64,000 bases of DNA from Pseudomonas oleovorans subsp. oleovorans (lineage in GTDB: Bacteria; Pseudomonadota; Gammaproteobacteria; Pseudomonadales; Pseudomonadaceae): contig NZ_NIUB01000003.1 of assembly GCF_002197815.1 (NCBI RefSeq), positions 141,502 through 205,501 of the forward strand, written 5' to 3'. The notes beneath the pieces were generated by a model that was given only the letters and a program-made list of their open reading frames with translations, was not told the origin of the DNA and made no database searches. A program made the position numbers and the translations under genes. Below are positions 22,859 through 33,910 of the stretch, piece after piece. Each line of letters starts with the position of its first letter. The first letter of the stretch is position 1.

Positions 22859-22865
22859 TCAATGC

Positions 22866-23264
22866 TCAATGCTTCGGATTATTTTTCATCAGCAGGAGCG
22901 CGCTCGCGGAAGTGCCTAGGACCAGCACGTAACCGACGAACAGGGCAACCGGCTCCAGCGGTCGCACTCCCACAAACACCAGCGCAAACAGCGCTGCTGC
23001 CAGAATTTGTTTCCCCATCTGCCCAGACCATAAGGACTGAATGATCGCCCTGGCCGAGCGTGCGCCAAAGTAACGAAAAGCCTTGTACGCGAAATACACG
23101 TTCGCCGACAGCGCAATCAGACCACCGAACAGCGCGGAGTAGCCGGCGACAATACCAAAAACCAACCCACATGAGACAGCGGTCACTACTACGACCATTG
23201 CCTGAATCAGCAATACGCGAAAAGCCGGGAGACGATGGAAGGGTGTTCTGTTGTGTATGTTCAC
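22866..23264 (-). CDS. atpI: ATP synthase assembly protein AtpI
   Basis: A 132-residue membrane protein with four hydrophobic segments, first gene of the operon. AtpI helps assemble the c-ring and is not part of the finished enzyme. The block YSALFGGLIALSANVYFAYKAF near residues 42-63 is typical. Expression is generally lower than that of the structural genes. Confidence 0.92.
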   Translation of the reverse strand: MNIHNRTPFHRLPAFRVLLIQAMVVVVTAVSCGLVFGIVAGYSALFGGLIALSANVYFAYKAFRYFGARSARAIIQSLWSGQMGKQILAAALFALVFVGVRPLEPVALFVGYVLVLGTSASALLLMKNNPKH

Positions 23265-23325
23265 CTGAATTCCATCGTCGCAGCAGGCTGCGTAAATAAT
23301 TGTCCGCAGTCAAAAAAGCGCGGCG

Positions 23326-23354
23326 AGTATAGGAGCAGGCCAGTCAGGGTTCAA
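23326..23354 (-). promoter_or_regulatory. Sigma70-type promoter of the atp operon
   Basis: On the minus strand TTGAAC (23354-23349) is followed after exactly 17 bases by TATACT (23331-23326). It points into atpI, whose ATG is about 60 bp downstream. Both hexamers are near consensus. Confidence 0.75.
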
Positions 23355-23397
23355 CACTCAGGTAGTTATTTCCGACTGGCACTACAAACATTTTGTT

Positions 23398-24267
23398 TCA
23401 ACGAATGTGCGCCAGTACGCCCTGCAATTCGTCGAGTGAACTGTAGCGGATCACCAGTTGTCCTTTGCCCTTGCTGCCGTGCTTGATCTGTACCGGCGAG
23501 CCCAGACGCTCTGCGAGCTTCTGCTCCAGGCGGCTGATGTCCGGATCGGCCTTGGCCTTGACCGGGGCCGGTTTGGCACTCAGCCACTGGCGCACCAGCG
23601 CCTCGGTCTGACGAACGGTCAGGCCGCGTGCGACAACGTGTCGCGCCGCTTCGACCTGCTGTTCCAGGGGCAAACCGAGCAGCGCACGCGCATGGCCCAT
23701 TTCCAGATCGCCATGAGCGAGCAGGGTCTTGATCTCTTCGGGCAGGGCGATCAGACGCAGGAGGTTGGTGATGGTGACGCGGGATTTGCCGACGGCATCG
23801 GCGACCTGCTGCTGGGTCAGCTCGAATTCCTGCTGCAGGCGCTGCAGGGCCACGGCTTCCTCGATGGGGTTGAGGTCTTCGCGCTGGATGTTCTCGATCA
23901 GCGCCATGGCAATGGCGGCTTCATCCGGCAGATCACGGACCATGGCCGGGATCTTGTCCTGACCAGCCAGTTGGCTGGCCCGCCAGCGGCGTTCACCGGC
24001 AACGATCTCGAAACGGCCGTTACCGATGGGACGCAGCACGATGGGTTGCATCACGCCCTGGGCGCGGATGGATGCGGCGAGTTCTTCCAGCGCAGTCTGG
24101 TCCATGTCACGACGCGGCTGGTACTTGCCGCGCTGGATCAGCTCCAGCGGCACGTATTGCAGCTCACGGGTGTCGACCTGGGCGGCTTCTTCCTGCAGTG
24201 CGCTGACGGTGTTGCCGCCAAGCAGGGCGTCCAGACCTCGACCCAGACCTCGTTTCTTCGCAGCCAT
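23398..24267 (-). CDS. parB: Chromosome partitioning protein ParB (Spo0J)
   Basis: ParB binds parS sites near the origin, spreads as a CTP-dependent clamp and works with ParA to segregate the origins. The 289 residues begin with the family tail AAKKRGLGRGLDALLGG. The CTP-binding ParB/Srx motifs follow, with VAGERRWRASQLA near residue 90. The helix-turn-helix is LTQQQVADAVGKSRVTITN near residue 160, and a C-terminal dimer domain ends the protein. It lies 11 bp after parA. Confidence 0.97.
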   Translation of the reverse strand: MAAKKRGLGRGLDALLGGNTVSALQEEAAQVDTRELQYVPLELIQRGKYQPRRDMDQTALEELAASIRAQGVMQPIVLRPIGNGRFEIVAGERRWRASQLAGQDKIPAMVRDLPDEAAIAMALIENIQREDLNPIEEAVALQRLQQEFELTQQQVADAVGKSRVTITNLLRLIALPEEIKTLLAHGDLEMGHARALLGLPLEQQVEAARHVVARGLTVRQTEALVRQWLSAKPAPVKAKADPDISRLEQKLAERLGSPVQIKHGSKGKGQLVIRYSSLDELQGVLAHIR

Positions 24268-24278
24268 GCGGATGTTCC

Positions 24279-25067
24279 TTAAGCGGTAGCGGTTTTCGCG
24301 GCGGCGCGCTGACGGCGCACCAGCTCGCCGGCCAAAGCCAGGTAGGCAATGGCCCCACGGGATTGTTTGTCGTAGACCAGCGCCGGCATGCCGAAGCTCG
24401 GCGCCTCGGCCAGGCGCACATTGCGCGGAATCACGGCGTCATACAGCTTGTCGCCGAAGTGTTCCTTGAGCTGAGCGGTGACGTCGTTGGTCAGGCTGAT
24501 ACGCGGGTCGTACATGGTGCGCAGCAGACCTTCGATCTGCAGCTTGGGATTGAGCAGTTGGGCGATGCGCTGGATGCTGTTGACCAGATCGGACAAGCCC
24601 TCGAGCGCGTAATACTCGCACTGCATGGGGATGATCACGCCATCGGCGGCGACCAGGGCGTTGATGGTCAGCATGTTCAGCGACGGCGGGCAGTCGATGA
24701 GGATGTAATCGTAGTTCTCGCGGATCGGCGCCAGAGCATAACGCAGGCGGCTTTCCTTCATCTTCATTTCCAGCAATGCCACTTCCGCAGCGGTCAGATC
24801 GCGGTTGGCCGGCAGCAACTGGTAGCCACCGTGTTCGGAAAACTGCATGGCCTGGCCCAGGTCGCATTCGCCGATCAGCACGTCGTAGATCGAGTGCTCG
24901 AGGGCGTGCTTGTCGATGCCGCTGCCCATGGTCGCATTGCCCTGCGGGTCGAGGTCGATCAGCAGCACGCGGCGCTTGGTCGCTACCAGTGAAGCAGCCA
25001 GGTTGATGCACGTCGTGGTTTTGCCCACGCCGCCTTTCTGATTGGCGATCGCGAATACCTTGGCCAT
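24279..25067 (-). CDS. parA: Chromosome partitioning ATPase ParA (Soj)
   Basis: A 262-residue deviant-Walker ATPase. AIANQKGGVGKTTTCINLA (residues 6-24) is the deviant Walker A with its signature lysine. LLIDLDPQGNATMG near residue 38 and LIDCPPSLNMLTINAL near residue 112 are the other motifs. I start at ATG 25067, where the family similarity begins; the longer frame adds 19 leader codons. It lies in the rsmG-parA-parB unit. Confidence 0.97.
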   Translation of the reverse strand: MAKVFAIANQKGGVGKTTTCINLAASLVATKRRVLLIDLDPQGNATMGSGIDKHALEHSIYDVLIGECDLGQAMQFSEHGGYQLLPANRDLTAAEVALLEMKMKESRLRYALAPIRENYDYILIDCPPSLNMLTINALVAADGVIIPMQCEYYALEGLSDLVNSIQRIAQLLNPKLQIEGLLRTMYDPRISLTNDVTAQLKEHFGDKLYDAVIPRNVRLAEAPSFGMPALVYDKQSRGAIAYLALAGELVRRQRAAAKTATA

Positions 25068-25078
25068 CTTCTTTCCCC

Positions 25079-25722
25079 TTAGACCGAGCGACGCAGTATC
25101 AACAGATGGCGTTGGCCTTGGCAACCGGGAACCCGCAACACGTGCGTGGCACTGAGACGGAAGTCCGTCGGCAGCGCCTGCAGCTCGTCATCCGGGTGCA
25201 CGCCCTTCATCGCAAGCCAGTGCGTGTCGGCGTTGCCGAGGTGGCGCGTCCAGTTGCTGAAATCTTCCAGGCTGCTGAAAGCCCGCGAGCTGATGCCGTC
25301 GAAAGGCTGCTCCGGTCGATACGCTTCGACCCGGTTGTGGACAACCTCGAGGTTGGCGAGTTTCAGCTCCAGCTTCACCTGCACCAGAAAACGAGTCTTC
25401 TTGCCGTTGGAGTCGAGCAGCGTGAAGCGGCGCTCGGGGAACATGATCGCCAGCGGTACACCGGGCATGCCGCCGCCGCTGCCGACGTCAAGCCAGTTAT
25501 CCCCACGTTCGGCCACGAAGGGGACTACCGACAGGCTGTCGAGCAGATGGCGCGAGACCATCTCGTCGGGGTCGCGCACCGCGGTAAGGTTGTAGGCCTT
25601 GTTCCACTTGATCAGCAGGCCCAGGTAGGCGAGCAGTTGTTCCTGTTGCAACGCGCTGAGCTCGATACCCAGTTCGCGGGCACCCTGCAGCAGTTCTTCG
25701 GCGTGACGCTGAGTGACCGACA

Positions 25723-25723
<1 letters not shown>
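25079..25723 (-). CDS. rsmG: 16S rRNA (guanine-527-N7)-methyltransferase RsmG
   Basis: RsmG (GidB) methylates G527 of 16S rRNA; its loss gives low-level streptomycin resistance. The 214 residues contain the SAM motif [17 protein letters not shown] near residue 70 and the conserved [10 protein letters not shown] near residue 103. The start codon overlaps the mnmG stop by one base (TGATG), so the two are translationally coupled. Confidence 0.97.
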
Positions 25724-27618
<1,895 letters not shown>

Positions 27619-27661
27619 GCACCTCGTGCCTGTTGAGAAGGGGTCTGAAAGAAAGGCGGCA

Positions 27662-27690
27662 AGTATAGGGACTTAAGGCTGCTGAATGAA
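27662..27690 (-). promoter_or_regulatory. Possible mnmG promoter
   Basis: On the minus strand TATACT (27667-27662) sits about 45 bp before the mnmG ATG with a weak TTCATT 17 bases further upstream. The -10 is good and the -35 poor. Confidence 0.4.
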
Positions 27691-27779
27691 GCCTTCTGCA
27701 CAAAAAATAGCCAACCGGATAGCGCTGGACTTTCCCATCGACCTGCTTAACTGATCACCCTCTGACCCGTGAGAAATAC

Positions 27780-28046
27780 GCTCAGGCTTATAAAGAATAG
27801 AAAGAGAGAATTTTTATAAAGCTTGTTCTTTATGTTTATGTATAGAGCAAGCCCTTTCTGTGGATAACCATCTGTAACCCTTGCTTTTAGAGGTGTATAG
27901 CGAATGATAAGCCTGTGTCGATCCTGCTCGCTTCCACTGAGAAAGCTGCTGAACCACTGTGGATGGAAGTGCCAGTTATCCACAGGGGTGGTTACGCCCA
28001 GCTTTGTCAGAGGGTTATGGGCAGGGTTCAGGGGCGGTTTTCCACA
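27780..28046. other. Second origin-like region beside mnmG
   Basis: An AT-rich tract (27787-27845) with AATAGAAAGA, TTTATAAAGC and TATGTTTATGT is followed by DnaA boxes. Two are perfect (TGTGGATAA 27859-27867; TTATCCACA 27976-27984), one has one mismatch (TTTTCCACA 28038-28046) and one has two (27958-27966). The same motif order occurs at the rpmH-dnaA origin. A second origin-like region near gidA has been described for P. aeruginosa. A 78-codon frame crosses this DNA on the minus strand but looks fortuitous. Confidence 0.65.
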
Positions 28047-28332
28047 GGGTTTATTTGGGCCTGAATAACTCAGTAGATGCGCAACAGCAGCCCATTCATT
28101 GGTGATCCAGCAAGCTCGTTTGTGGGGAAATCTGCCCGGCGCGTAAGTCCAGTCAGATGTGTGAAGGAGTGGATGCCCCGCCGCGAATCAAGACGACGCG
28201 CAAGGGTTCTTAACCCGGGTGAAAACCCGGGAATGACAAGGAGGGGAAAGATTAATGGCGGGCACGCATGCGCTTTCGCGGATAAATCCGCTCCTACAAG
28301 AGCCCTGTTGGCAAGAGCATGGAGGAAGGTTT
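28047..28332. repeat. Non-coding stretch with repeat hairpins before the island
   Basis: It holds AACCCGGGTGAAAACCCGGG (near 28212-28231) and a degenerate REP unit, GCTTTCGCGGATAAATCCGC followed by TCCTACAA (near 28271). I see no gene. It was presumably the downstream flank of mnmE before the island entered. Confidence 0.45.
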
Positions 28333-28350
28333 CACTTGCCGATGCAGAAG
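28333..28350 (+). repeat. Left attachment-site copy of the island (displaced mnmE 3' end)
   Basis: CACTTGCCGATGCAGAAG matches the last codons and stop of mnmE read in reverse (CACTTCCCGATGCAGAAG at 53015-53032), 17 of 18 bases. It marks the left end of the integrated island. Confidence 0.85.
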
Positions 28351-28408
28351 TGGCGTTTTCGCCGCATGTCGTTGATTTTCAAAGTACTCATGGCGGTCCC
28401 GCAACGCG

Positions 28409-28476
28409 CTTGGACCTATTCTTGGACCCAAATACCAAGCGTGTCCCTTTGTAGCGGCGAATGGCCTGTCTTGGAC
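28409..28476 (+). repeat. CTTGGAC repeats near the left island end, possible integrase arm sites
   Basis: CTTGGAC occurs at 28409, 28421 and 28470. The same heptamer occurs at the other end of the island, at 52845 (inverted) and 52892. Rest of 28351-28747: no gene seen. Confidence 0.4.
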
Positions 28477-28747
28477 GCTCCTCGCTCTGCTTGTTCCCGG
28501 TGCAACGTGTCAGCGGACAACCTGATCTGAGGCAGCGAACCCGGCCATCGACGTTCAGCAACGTCCAATGCGCTGCAGCGTGCTCATTTTCCCACCTCCT
28601 GATCCGGAGCACCAAGGATGTTGCACCCTGCTTCAGCCCGAAAAAACGGGAGGCGCGCAGTTCGGATTGATGGCTGCGGCAGCGGTGATGTCGGGGTGAG
28701 ATGGCGGCTCCTTTGGCCAGTTGGCCGATACCGACAGGAGCCTCACC

Positions 28748-29917
28748 ATGCCACACCAAACTTCAGACATCATCACCCCGAAAGCTCTGTTGCTCGATGA
28801 GCGGCTGACGCCGCTGGAGCGCAACGCCTGGCTGACTTTCCGTGCGCTGGCCAGCAGCGACGGCACCGTGGTCCTCAGCTACGACGCGCTACGCAAATAC
28901 CTGCCCAGCGCACCGGGCTGCAAGCGGGCGGCCCTTGAAACCGTGTCCAAGGCTGTGCTGTGCCTGCGGCTGTCCACGTGGATTGCGCTGGTCGAATACC
29001 GCCGCAATCCGATGACCGGCTTCTCGATGGCCAGCCGCTACGCGGTACGGAATCAGCCCCTCGCGTTCGACGAGGCCTGCCTGGAGGACGAGGATTACCT
29101 GCCCCTGCTGGAACGGGCGCTCGGCCATGCCAGTGCGACGATTCGCCAGTTGGCGCAGTCCATTCTCGATGAGGCCATGCGCCATCCGGACAGGTTGGAA
29201 AAGCTGCCTGCAACGATGCAAGAGCGGATCAGGCGCCTGCAGCAGCATGACGATGACCATGATCCGGGCAATCCTGGTGGCTCAACTGCGCGCGATGCCC
29301 TCGTTCCCGAAGCCAGCAGCGGCATTCCGAAACCCGTTCCGGCATCTGCAGCAACAGTACGTACTGTAGAAAAAGAAGTATTAAAAGAAGTACGTACGTA
29401 CCGCTCACCACCCGAAGTGCAGGGATCTGGGCCGTATGTGCCGGCCCGCTTCCGGCAACTGCCACAGGATCAGCAACGGGTTCTCACCGCGCGTCTCAGG
29501 GGCTTGCCTCCGGAGCAACGCCTGGCGGTACTGGCCGAGTGGGACGTGCGCTGCGAATCAGGTGGTGTGCACAACGCCATCGCCTACCTCTACGGGTTGA
29601 TCAAGAAGGCCGTGGAAGGCGTCTTCAAGCTCTGGGCGGCGCGCAAATCCGCCCCGCAGCAGACACCCGTGCAGGCCGTCAGCAACAGCCAGCATGGCTC
29701 GCCGCCTGCCCCTTCTCCATCGTCCAGCAACCAAGCTGCAAAACCTGCGTCGCGCGAGGTGGCGCAACGGCATCTGGATCAGATCCGGCGCATGCTGAAG
29801 ACGCCATCGCTGCCCATCGGGCAGATCATCGGGTGCATGGCTGGCAGCGAAATGCTGCCAACAGCCCTGGGAAACACGCCTGCTGCTGCACGGCTGGGGT
29901 CCCTGGGCTCGGCATGA
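28748..29917 (+). CDS. STY4528-type integrative-element replication protein
   Basis: The 389 residues resemble the STY4528 family of replication-associated proteins found on Salmonella and Pseudomonas integrative elements. They share an N-terminal winged-helix-like region with LTPLERNAWLTFRALAS near residue 20, followed by LCLRLSTWIALVEYRRNPMTG near residue 77. A hydrophilic linker (about 170-220) and a C-terminal domain with AIAYLYGLIKKAVEG follow. The ATG at 28748 has AGGAG eight bases upstream and is preferred over an upstream in-frame ATG. It is probably a leftover of a larger integrative element. The function is by family resemblance only. Confidence 0.75.
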   Translation: MPHQTSDIITPKALLLDERLTPLERNAWLTFRALASSDGTVVLSYDALRKYLPSAPGCKRAALETVSKAVLCLRLSTWIALVEYRRNPMTGFSMASRYAVRNQPLAFDEACLEDEDYLPLLERALGHASATIRQLAQSILDEAMRHPDRLEKLPATMQERIRRLQQHDDDHDPGNPGGSTARDALVPEASSGIPKPVPASAATVRTVEKEVLKEVRTYRSPPEVQGSGPYVPARFRQLPQDQQRVLTARLRGLPPEQRLAVLAEWDVRCESGGVHNAIAYLYGLIKKAVEGVFKLWAARKSAPQQTPVQAVSNSQHGSPPAPSPSSSNQAAKPASREVAQRHLDQIRRMLKTPSLPIGQIIGCMAGSEMLPTALGNTPAAARLGSLGSA

Positions 29918-29925
29918 GACAGATA

Positions 29926-29956
29926 GGGCCGTCACTGCCCGCCGCAGTGACGGCCC
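29926..29956 (+). terminator. Strong hairpin after the STY4528-type gene
   Basis: GGGCCGTCACTGC and GCAGTGACGGCCC form a perfect 13-bp stem with a five-base loop, 8 bp past the stop. No T tract follows, so termination is likely but not certain. Confidence 0.55.
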
Positions 29957-30500
29957 GGCGAACTGCAGCAACAATGCGGGTTGGCGCGGCATCGCATTGA
30001 TGGCGGCGCACATGACGATGCCCCGGGACACTGGCCCAGCAACAACCTGCCGGTGGGTATGAACACCGGAACCCTGGCGCAGGTTCCTGCAAGCGCCGAC
30101 CCGGCTCGCCGGACGGAACCATCCCTGGCACACCCCGGCTCGCTCTGTGTGCCGCCCTACCGATGGGCAGAGCCTTCCTCATCCTCGGCGTGGTTCGTCC
30201 CGCCATCGTCGCAATACACATCCGGCGCTCCAGCCACTCGTCGCGGGTCGCCCGACCTCGCGCGGTCTGTCAGCTCGTTTCCACCACTCCACAGGAGGTA
30301 CCTATCCCAGCACATCGCGTTGTCGTCCCTTGCAACTCTTCCGCCCGGCCTTCCCACAGGAAGCAAGGCGGACGCCTCATTCGAGGCCACAGGTGAACTG
30401 AGCACCTGGCCCTTGCCCTTCGGGGATCTCGCCTTGGCGAGTTGGCAAAAACACTGACCGTTCGCTTCTCAGCCCCGACAACCGACGAAACAACATCGCA
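29957..30500. other. 545-bp stretch without a recognisable gene
   Basis: Between the hairpin and the integrase-domain gene I see no convincing coding frame; the longest open frames lack ribosome sites and family resemblance. GGGGATCTCGCC followed by TTGGCGAG near 30423 is a weak hairpin. It may be the long leader of the next gene. Confidence 0.4.
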
Positions 30501-31364
30501 ATGGACGACCTGACCTACACCCTGCGCCAGCTTTGCCAGCGCAACCGCGACGGCAGCCACGCCACCCAGGCCGACCGGCAGCGCTCACTGAGCCTGGCCG
30601 CACGCCAACTGCGCGAAGCAGGCTTCCGCCAGATGCGGGCGACCTCGCTCAAGGGCAAGCACGTCGAAGCCCTGTTGCAGCGCTGGCAAGCCGAAGGCCT
30701 GTCGGCCGGCACACTGAAGAACCGCATGGCTCACCTGCGCTGGTGGGCCGAGAAGGTCGGCAAGGCAGGCATCCTGCCAGCGGACAACACCAAGCTGGGC
30801 ATTCCCGAGCGGCGCTATGTGACCGGCGAAAGCAAGGCCAAGGAACTGGGCGACGGACTGGACAGGATCACCGATCCACACGTTCGCATGAGCCTGCGTC
30901 TGCAAGCGGCCTTCGGTCTGCGGCGAGAGGAATCCATCAAGTTCCAGCCCCGCTATGCCGACCGTGGCGATCACATCGCCATCAAAGGCTCATGGGCCAA
31001 GGGCGGGCGCGACCGGACGGTACCGATCACGACACCGGAGCAGCGGACGGTGCTGGACGAAGCACACCGGCTGACAGGGTTGGGCTCGCTGATCCCTGCG
31101 AACAAGACCTACATCCAGCAGCGGCACGTCTACGACGGGCAATGCAAGGCGGCAGGGTTGAGCAACATGCACGGACTGCGGCATCGGTACGCGCAGATGC
31201 GGTATGAGGTGCTGACGGGATGGAAGGCACCGGCGGCGGGTGGGCCTTCAGTCAGGGCATTAAGCCCAACACAACGTATGGAAGACAGCCGTGCTCGCCA
31301 AACCATCAGCCGTGAGGTGGGACACGAGCGCGTTCAAATCACTGCCATCTACCTCGGTAGCTAG
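30501..31364 (+). CDS. Integrase-domain DNA-binding protein of integrative elements
   Basis: The 287 residues combine a phage-integrase-like N-terminal SAM-like domain (QADRQRSLSLAARQLREAGF near residue 25, KNRMAHLRWWAEKVG near 74) with a catalytic-like domain. The latter has AFGLRREESIKF near residue 136, HGLRHRYAQMRYE near 224 and the closing GHERVQITAIYLGS. The Arg and His-x-x-Arg positions of tyrosine recombinases are present, but the terminal Tyr stands only four residues from the end, as in the integrase-domain proteins of PAGI-type elements. It converges with the defence operon, 48 bp apart. Confidence 0.72.
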   Translation: MDDLTYTLRQLCQRNRDGSHATQADRQRSLSLAARQLREAGFRQMRATSLKGKHVEALLQRWQAEGLSAGTLKNRMAHLRWWAEKVGKAGILPADNTKLGIPERRYVTGESKAKELGDGLDRITDPHVRMSLRLQAAFGLRREESIKFQPRYADRGDHIAIKGSWAKGGRDRTVPITTPEQRTVLDEAHRLTGLGSLIPANKTYIQQRHVYDGQCKAAGLSNMHGLRHRYAQMRYEVLTGWKAPAAGGPSVRALSPTQRMEDSRARQTISREVGHERVQITAIYLGS

Positions 31365-31412
31365 GTCAGGCAGTATGAGCCCCCTGGCCTATATACACAG
31401 CCGTCCACCGGC

Positions 31413-33128
31413 TCAATCTGCAGGCCCAACAAACGTATTCAGCGCCGTTGCAATCCTCTTGCGTCGCTCAAGCAAGAAAGCCTTGTAGCTTTCCACTTCC
31501 AGCAGCGATGCCTCGACCGGGATGCACTGTGCTGCGAACGCTGGCTCGCCAAGCTGGTCCACCAGCGGGGGCAGGTAAACCGCCGGGGCCTTGTCGCTGA
31601 TCGCGCGATTCGTCTTGCCGCCGATGAAGGCCAGATTGGCGATGTCATCCGCCTCGCGGGCAGTGAAGCTGGTCTTCAATACGGCTTTGGGAAAGATGTG
31701 ATGGAACTGCAAGCGATGCTGGGCGCCCGAATGATCCAGAGCAATGGCCAGATGGCTGCGCCAATCTTTCGCACCGGCAGCGCGGAAAGCCAGGAACATG
31801 GTCTTGAACAGCGCGCTGCGCTGGTTGCGGCCTTCTAGCTCCTCCGCGGTAATGTCCAGGCGGCCGAACTGCAGGCGCAGCCGGTCAATCAGCTCGCTCA
31901 CCGCTCCGCCCTGACGAATACTTGCCAAATCCTGATCCAGAATGGTTTCGCTGGAGCCTCGGGAGAAGCGGCCTTTGGCATTGGCCATCAGCGCCCAATA
32001 GCGCAGTTGGCGGGCCTCATTGTTGCTCAGCGCATAGTTGCGGTTGTGTCCGAAATACGCCAGCACCACCAGCAGGAAGGGCGACGACAGCAGCGCCGGG
32101 CTATCGATGCCCAGATTGCTACGCAGGAAGTTGAGCGCGAATTCCATGCCCTCGCAGGCTTCTTTCCACGCCTTCTGCAGCTTCTCCACACTCAGGCTAC
32201 CCACGATCTGGAAACGCGATTGACCGGTGGCAAACGCCATCAGGTTCTTCAGGTGCAAACCGAGATCGAGGTCAAAGCCCGTCTTGGCACAGGCCTTCTG
32301 AAAATCCTGGAACGTCTGCAGCGAGTGCCGCCACTTGGCGGTGATCTGCGCCAGAGCCAAGTCGGAACTGCGCAGCTTGGCTCCCAGTGAATTGACCCGG
32401 ACGAAGATTTCCGTGACCTCATCGTAGGAAAGCGTCCGTTCCAGTACATCCATCCGATAAACGTACTTGCGGATGCCACGTAGCCGGGCCAGGCGCTGGC
32501 TGTACTTCTCATAACGAGGATCGTCAAAACCACTGATGCCCGCACGTTTGAGGAACGGCGCATCGTTGTCGGTCTTGAACACTTCCGACACTTTCACCCA
32601 ATGCGGCAACTGCTCCAGCTTCCTCGTGGCCACCACGAAAGTCATCTTGTTGAAGCGCTTGAGCAGTTCGTCCTCGGTCGAGTCCGTCTCATCGCCAATC
32701 AGTTCGCTATCGTCGTCAACATCGTCCTCGTCGTCGCCGTTCTCTTCCACTTCGGTCACGACCGCCAACTGGTCGGGATGTTCCAAGTTGAACAGCAAGT
32801 CGATCGGCCGACGACGGCCGCGTACCGATACTGGCTCGCCGCGAATGACGGCAGAGAGCGATGTCAGACGCTGCTGACCATCCAGCAGAAGCCGCGTGCT
32901 CTGGTAAGGATTCGTGCTCTGGCTGACCGCGAAATCCTGCAGCGGCACAGCTTCATCCGTTTCCCAAAGCAGGATTGCGCCCGATGGGTAGCCGCGGTAC
33001 AGCGAATCCAGCAGATCGCGCACTCGCGTGGAGCGCCACACATACTGGCGCTGCATCTCTGGCAAGCGCAGTTCGCCCCGCTCGATCATTGATACCAGCT
33101 CTTCGACGCTTGCTTCGGCCTTGGCCAT
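31413..33128 (-). CDS. DUF262/HNH protein, GmrSD-like (type IV restriction family)
   Basis: The 571 residues have an N-terminal DUF262 domain with the nucleotide-binding motif LLLDGQQRLTSL (DGQQR at 83-87). A very acidic stretch (about 124-155) follows, then a long helical middle, and a C-terminal HNH-type region with LQFHHIFPKAVL near 470 and NLAFIGGKTNRAISDKAP. GmrS/GmrD-type enzymes with these two parts cut DNA carrying modified bases; BrxU is a fused relative. I start at ATG 33128 (AAGGA eight bases upstream), just past the HNH gene stop. It is the last gene of the operon and probably a nuclease arm that acts on phage DNA. Confidence 0.82.
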   Translation of the reverse strand: MAKAEASVEELVSMIERGELRLPEMQRQYVWRSTRVRDLLDSLYRGYPSGAILLWETDEAVPLQDFAVSQSTNPYQSTRLLLDGQQRLTSLSAVIRGEPVSVRGRRRPIDLLFNLEHPDQLAVVTEVEENGDDEDDVDDDSELIGDETDSTEDELLKRFNKMTFVVATRKLEQLPHWVKVSEVFKTDNDAPFLKRAGISGFDDPRYEKYSQRLARLRGIRKYVYRMDVLERTLSYDEVTEIFVRVNSLGAKLRSSDLALAQITAKWRHSLQTFQDFQKACAKTGFDLDLGLHLKNLMAFATGQSRFQIVGSLSVEKLQKAWKEACEGMEFALNFLRSNLGIDSPALLSSPFLLVVLAYFGHNRNYALSNNEARQLRYWALMANAKGRFSRGSSETILDQDLASIRQGGAVSELIDRLRLQFGRLDITAEELEGRNQRSALFKTMFLAFRAAGAKDWRSHLAIALDHSGAQHRLQFHHIFPKAVLKTSFTAREADDIANLAFIGGKTNRAISDKAPAVYLPPLVDQLGEPAFAAQCIPVEASLLEVESYKAFLLERRKRIATALNTFVGPAD

Positions 33129-33141
33129 GTTTTTCCTTCGA

Positions 33142-33910
33142 TCAGGCACCGAGCAGGAAGCGCTCGCGGTGCCACTGTAAATAATGCCGGTGCTCCCTGG
33201 TCAGCCAGCGCAACGTCATTCCCGAATGAATGCCAAGCCCAGGCAGATCGCTTTGGGACAGGCGGGCGCTGGTCAGCAAATGTCCGGTATCGTCGAAGCT
33301 GATCAGAAAGCGGTCGAACAGCGCATCGAGATTGGCCACCAGCAGAAAGCCGTTGAAGGCATCCAGCCGCTCGGCGTCGTCGGCGCATTCGGCCCAGGGT
33401 TTGGCATGGCTAGCGCGCAGTGCCTCGGTCACGGTGACGCCGGTCACCGCGCAGGCACCCCCCCCAGTAGGTCAGCAAGGCATCGCGGTAACGCGCCTGC
33501 CCCACGCGCTGGCGCACCAGGCGTTCGACTTCCGTGCCCCGGTTCTCGACAGGCAGTGCCTCCACAGCCTGCGCGACGGCCGTGTGGTAGTCGCGCACGG
33601 CCTGATTCGGCAAGGCCTGCGACAAACTGGCCGTGCGACGCAGGAGAGCCGCCAAATCGGGCAGGGTCGGCACACAAAACACGTCATCAGCTCCGGCCCG
33701 CGGTTGGAAACTACGCAACAGTTCCGGCAGCAGCGCGGGCGTAGCCGGTTGAAGGCGCAAGCCGAAGCCATCGGCCGATGCCGTCACTACCGCCTGGCTG
33801 CGATGACGGGCCGAAGCCAGTGTCACCGCATCGCCTGCCGGAGATAGCACGTGCTCGAAGCCATTGTCGTGGCCGGCTTTTTCGATGAGGGTGCGTTGCA
33901 GTGGGTTCAT
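33142..33910 (-). pseudogene. HNH endonuclease gene with a +1 frameshift at a G8 run
   Basis: Two frames of one gene meet at a run of eight G (minus strand, 33465-33458). With seven G the 769-bp interval becomes an intact 255-codon frame. The junction then reads YWGGACAVTGVTVTEALRAS followed by HAKPWAECADDAERLDAFNG, the conserved HNH core of many bacterial HNH endonucleases (WxGxCAVTG, ASHxKPW, NGxLL). The upstream frame starts at ATG 33910, overlapping the ATPase stop (ATGA). The gene may be broken, slip-switched, or the extra base may be a sequencing error. Confidence 0.82.
33458..33465 (-). repeat. Homopolymer G8 (C8 on plus strand) at the frameshift
   Basis: Eight consecutive C on the plus strand lie exactly where the HNH reading frame shifts. 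Seven would restore the frame. Confidence 0.9.

Noticed and set aside
27747..27983. A 78-codon minus-strand frame across the mnmG-side origin
   Set aside because: It runs through DnaA boxes and AT-rich DNA, shows no ribosome site or family resemblance, and is more likely chance.
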